The notes under the pieces are model-generated. The model was not told the DNA's origin, searched no databases, and saw nothing but the letters and a program-made list of their open reading frames with translations. The position numbers and the translations under genes are program-made. Of a stretch of 6,477 bases of DNA, positions 4,872-6,477 are shown one piece after another (within the stretch, counting starts at the first letter, position 1; every line of letters begins with the position of its first letter). The DNA is taken from assembly GCA_030673355.1 (NCBI GenBank), contig DAOVJF010000157.1, forward strand, positions 1 through 6,477, in the 5' to 3' direction. This stretch comes from Planctomycetota bacterium (lineage in GTDB: Bacteria > JAJVIF01 > JAPKYR01).

Positions 4872-6218
4872 ATGGCTAAAAAGATTTTGATTCTCGGCGC
4901 CGCCGGGAAGGATTTCCACACTTTCAATTGTGTTTTCCGCGGTAAACGTGACGAGTTCGAGGTGGTAGCATTTACCGCAACTCAAATACCCTGGATCGAA
5001 GATCGTATTTATCCCTCATCTCTTGCAGGTGACGGTTACCCCGACGGGATTCCCATCGAAGATGAGGACGATCTCGAAAAACTTGTAAAAGAGTTTGGAG
5101 TGGAGGAATGTGTTTTCGCCTACTCGGATGTTTCTTACGACTACCTCGATAAAATGCGTGTACGCTGCGAGGACGCGGGCGCGCAATTCAGGCTCTCTAT
5201 CGCAGATGAGACCATGGTGCAGTCTTCCAAACCAGTCATTGCTATCTGTGCCGTACGAACCGGTTGCGGCAAAAGCCAGACCACCCGGCGTGTCCGCGAC
5301 ATCCTTCTCGGTATGGGGCTGAAAGTTGTCGCGATCCGTCACCCGATGCCGTACGGTAACCTCGCGAAACAGGCTGTACAGCGATACGGGACAATCGAAG
5401 ATTTGAAAAAATATGAGTGTACGATCGAGGAAATGGAGGAATACGAGCCTCACATCATCAACGATACGGTTGTTTACTCCGGTGTCGATTACCACGCGAT
5501 AATCAGGGAAGCTGAAAAAGAGGCCGATATTATCCTCTGGGACGGGGGTAATAACGATACGCCTTTCTACAAACCCGACCTGCACATCACACTCGTCGAC
5601 CCCCACAGGCCCGGGCACGAACTCGATTACTATCCCGGAAAGGATAATTTCCAGATGGCTGACATCATCCTTTTCAACAAGATGGACTCGGCCGATCCCG
5701 AAAATGTAAAAATCATCGAGGGTAATATCAGAAACCACAATCCTGAAGCAGTTGTTGTTTATGCCAATTCACCTGCGATCGCCGAAGATCCCGAATTGAT
5801 CAGCGGAAAACGCGCGTTGATCGTTGAGGATGGCCCTACCTGCACGCATGGAGGCATGAAATTCGGGGCAGGGACGGTTGCCGCTAAGGCTGCCGGTGTC
5901 GCTGAACTTGTCGATCCAAGGCCTTACCTTAAGGGAAGCCTGAAGGCAACATTCGAGGAGTACCCGGACATCGGAAAACTTCTTCCGGCGATGGGATATT
6001 CCGGTCAGCAGATTCAGGACCTTGAGGACACCATACATGCTGTTGACTGCGATGTTGTCGTGATTGGCACCCCGATCGACCTTCGAAGACTTGTAATTTT
6101 CAATAAACCAAGCGTCAGGGTCAATTACAGTCTCGAGGTTACGAGTGTGCCCGATCTCGCGAACCTGATCGGGCAAAAATTCCAGATGCCTGATTTGGAC
6201 AGGTATGGTATCGACTGA
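4872..6218 (+). CDS. P-loop GTPase related to cyclic 2,3-diphosphoglycerate synthetase (COG2403)
   Basis: The 448-residue product starts with a Rossmann-like strand and glycine turn (KKILILGAAGKD, 3-14; G9 and G12). A P-loop NTPase domain follows: VRTGCGKS at 128-135 is the Walker A, HPMPYG at 157-162 lies just after it, WDGGNND at 223-229 is a likely Walker B, and NKMD at 269-272 is the guanine-specificity motif. THGGMKFGAG at 325-334 is another glycine-rich stretch. The length matches the family, about 440 to 460 residues. In hyperthermophilic methanogens the homologous cyclic 2,3-diphosphoglycerate synthetase uses ATP to cyclise 2,3-diphosphoglycerate, a solute. Bacterial homologues have no settled role, and NKxD suggests GTP here. 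It is probably cytoplasmic. No signal peptide or membrane segment is seen, and no metabolic neighbours hint at a substrate. AAGGAG seven bases before the ATG sets the start, and the stop is double, TGATAG. The family call is good; the activity is uncertain. Confidence 0.9.
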   Translation: MAKKILILGAAGKDFHTFNCVFRGKRDEFEVVAFTATQIPWIEDRIYPSSLAGDGYPDGIPIEDEDDLEKLVKEFGVEECVFAYSDVSYDYLDKMRVRCEDAGAQFRLSIADETMVQSSKPVIAICAVRTGCGKSQTTRRVRDILLGMGLKVVAIRHPMPYGNLAKQAVQRYGTIEDLKKYECTIEEMEEYEPHIINDTVVYSGVDYHAIIREAEKEADIILWDGGNNDTPFYKPDLHITLVDPHRPGHELDYYPGKDNFQMADIILFNKMDSADPENVKIIEGNIRNHNPEAVVVYANSPAIAEDPELISGKRALIVEDGPTCTHGGMKFGAGTVAAKAAGVAELVDPRPYLKGSLKATFEEYPDIGKLLPAMGYSGQQIQDLEDTIHAVDCDVVVIGTPIDLRRLVIFNKPSVRVNYSLEVTSVPDLANLIGQKFQMPDLDRYGID

Positions 6219-6311
6219 TAGTCATTAATTCTGGAGCCTTGTCGACGTTGCTGCAGTGCACTCCTTCACAGTCATGCCTCTGTTATCTGCTCATTTCCCA
6301 TCCCCGGGTGC

Positions 6312-6384
6312 CGTTGACAAGCTCAGTGAGACATCTCCATCCCGCAAGCCTCGAAATCCTCCGTGTCGAACGTGCTTGTCGACG
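6312..6384. repeat. Inverted repeat with GACAAGCTCAG-like core
   Basis: CGTTGACAAGC (6312-6322) pairs with GCTTGTCGACG (6374-6384), 11 positions with one T-G pair, around 51 bases. The right arm overlaps CTTGTCGACGT (6375-6385), which is repeated exactly at 6238-6248, just after the GTPase stop. The left arm continues as GACAAGCTCAGTGAG, which resembles from memory the TTCGACAAGCTCAG intergenic repeat common in many bacterial genomes. It may be a decayed palindromic interspersed element. I see no gene here. Confidence 0.45.
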
Positions 6385-6401
6385 TACATCAATCCGGCAT
6401 A

Positions 6402-6477
6402 GGGGACACGTGCTTTTTTCCCTAATCACCACTTATCATGATTCAACCCTGTAACTGGAGAAAAAAGACATGTCCCC
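6402..6477. repeat. Imperfect 21-bp inverted repeat at the window end
   Basis: The left arm 6402-6422 (GGGGACACGTGCTTTTTTCC then C) and the right arm 6457-6477 match as reverse complements: GGGGACA, one mismatch, GT, one extra base on the left, then C, six T and C, then a less regular end. The arms enclose 34 bases. Sequences of the GGGGACAxGT type are, to my recollection, often found beside REP-associated Y1 (IS200-like) transposase genes, so this may be a solo element or the left end of one lying beyond the window. Confidence 0.6.

Noticed and set aside
5016..5738. 240-codon open frame on the minus strand
   Set aside because: It is antisense to the well-supported GTPase gene, has no recognisable domain, and is explained by the codon pattern of the + strand gene.
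6239..6454. 71-residue + strand open frame
   Set aside because: It starts just after the GTPase stop within repeat-rich DNA, lacks a ribosome binding site and has no recognisable protein features.
6470..6477. Start of a further gene (ATG preceded by GGAG nine bases upstream)
   Set aside because: The GGAG and ATG both fall in the right arm of the inverted repeat 6402-6477, so the resemblance is probably accidental; only eight bases are visible.

Overview
This window carries five intact protein genes, all on the + strand, one truncated gene remnant, and an unusually large amount of non-coding DNA rich in inverted and tandem repeats. The genes suggest a Gram-negative bacterium: there is a PspC-domain membrane protein, an exported outer-membrane beta-barrel protein with the SMGxAGTALADD/NPA signature common in the Fibrobacteres-Chlorobi-Bacteroidetes group and related candidate phyla, and an exported seven-bladed beta-propeller. 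Most starts have clear Shine-Dalgarno sites, and base composition varies strongly from gene to gene. I cannot name the species or phylum from the sequence.

Layout. 1-540 is non-coding: a terminator-like hairpin, two diverged copies of a repeat-like unit, a run of C7/C6/C5 tracts, and then a good sigma70-type promoter (478-507). 541-1811 is a two-gene operon, a 71-aa PspC protein overlapping by one base an outer-membrane barrel protein. 1815-1943 is a nested tandem repeat (14-bp units changing into 29-bp units that each form a hairpin). 2043-2756 encodes a six-transmembrane voltage-gated-type potassium channel with a textbook S4 and TVGYGD filter. 2757-3135 holds the first 27 codons of a GNAT acetyltransferase ending at a stop, followed by a ~105-nt element that can fold into a three-way junction and contains GCGAAGC. 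3136-4599 is an AT-rich exported protein with seven propeller blades. 4600-4871 is a structured leader whose last hairpin hides the ribosome binding site of the next gene behind an 8-nt copy of the 16S rRNA anti-Shine-Dalgarno tail. 4872-6218 encodes a COG2403-type P-loop GTPase related to archaeal cyclic 2,3-diphosphoglycerate synthetase. 6219-6477 is non-coding and ends in two repeat structures, the last being an imperfect inverted repeat reminiscent of those near REP-associated Y1 transposases.

How the parts fit. Only pspC and the barrel gene clearly work as one transcription unit, both at the cell envelope. The channel, propeller and GTPase each look like single-gene units separated by 230-380 bp. 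The parts most likely to be undescribed are the branched element at 2999-3105 and the leader at 4633-4871; no complete new multi-gene system is visible here.
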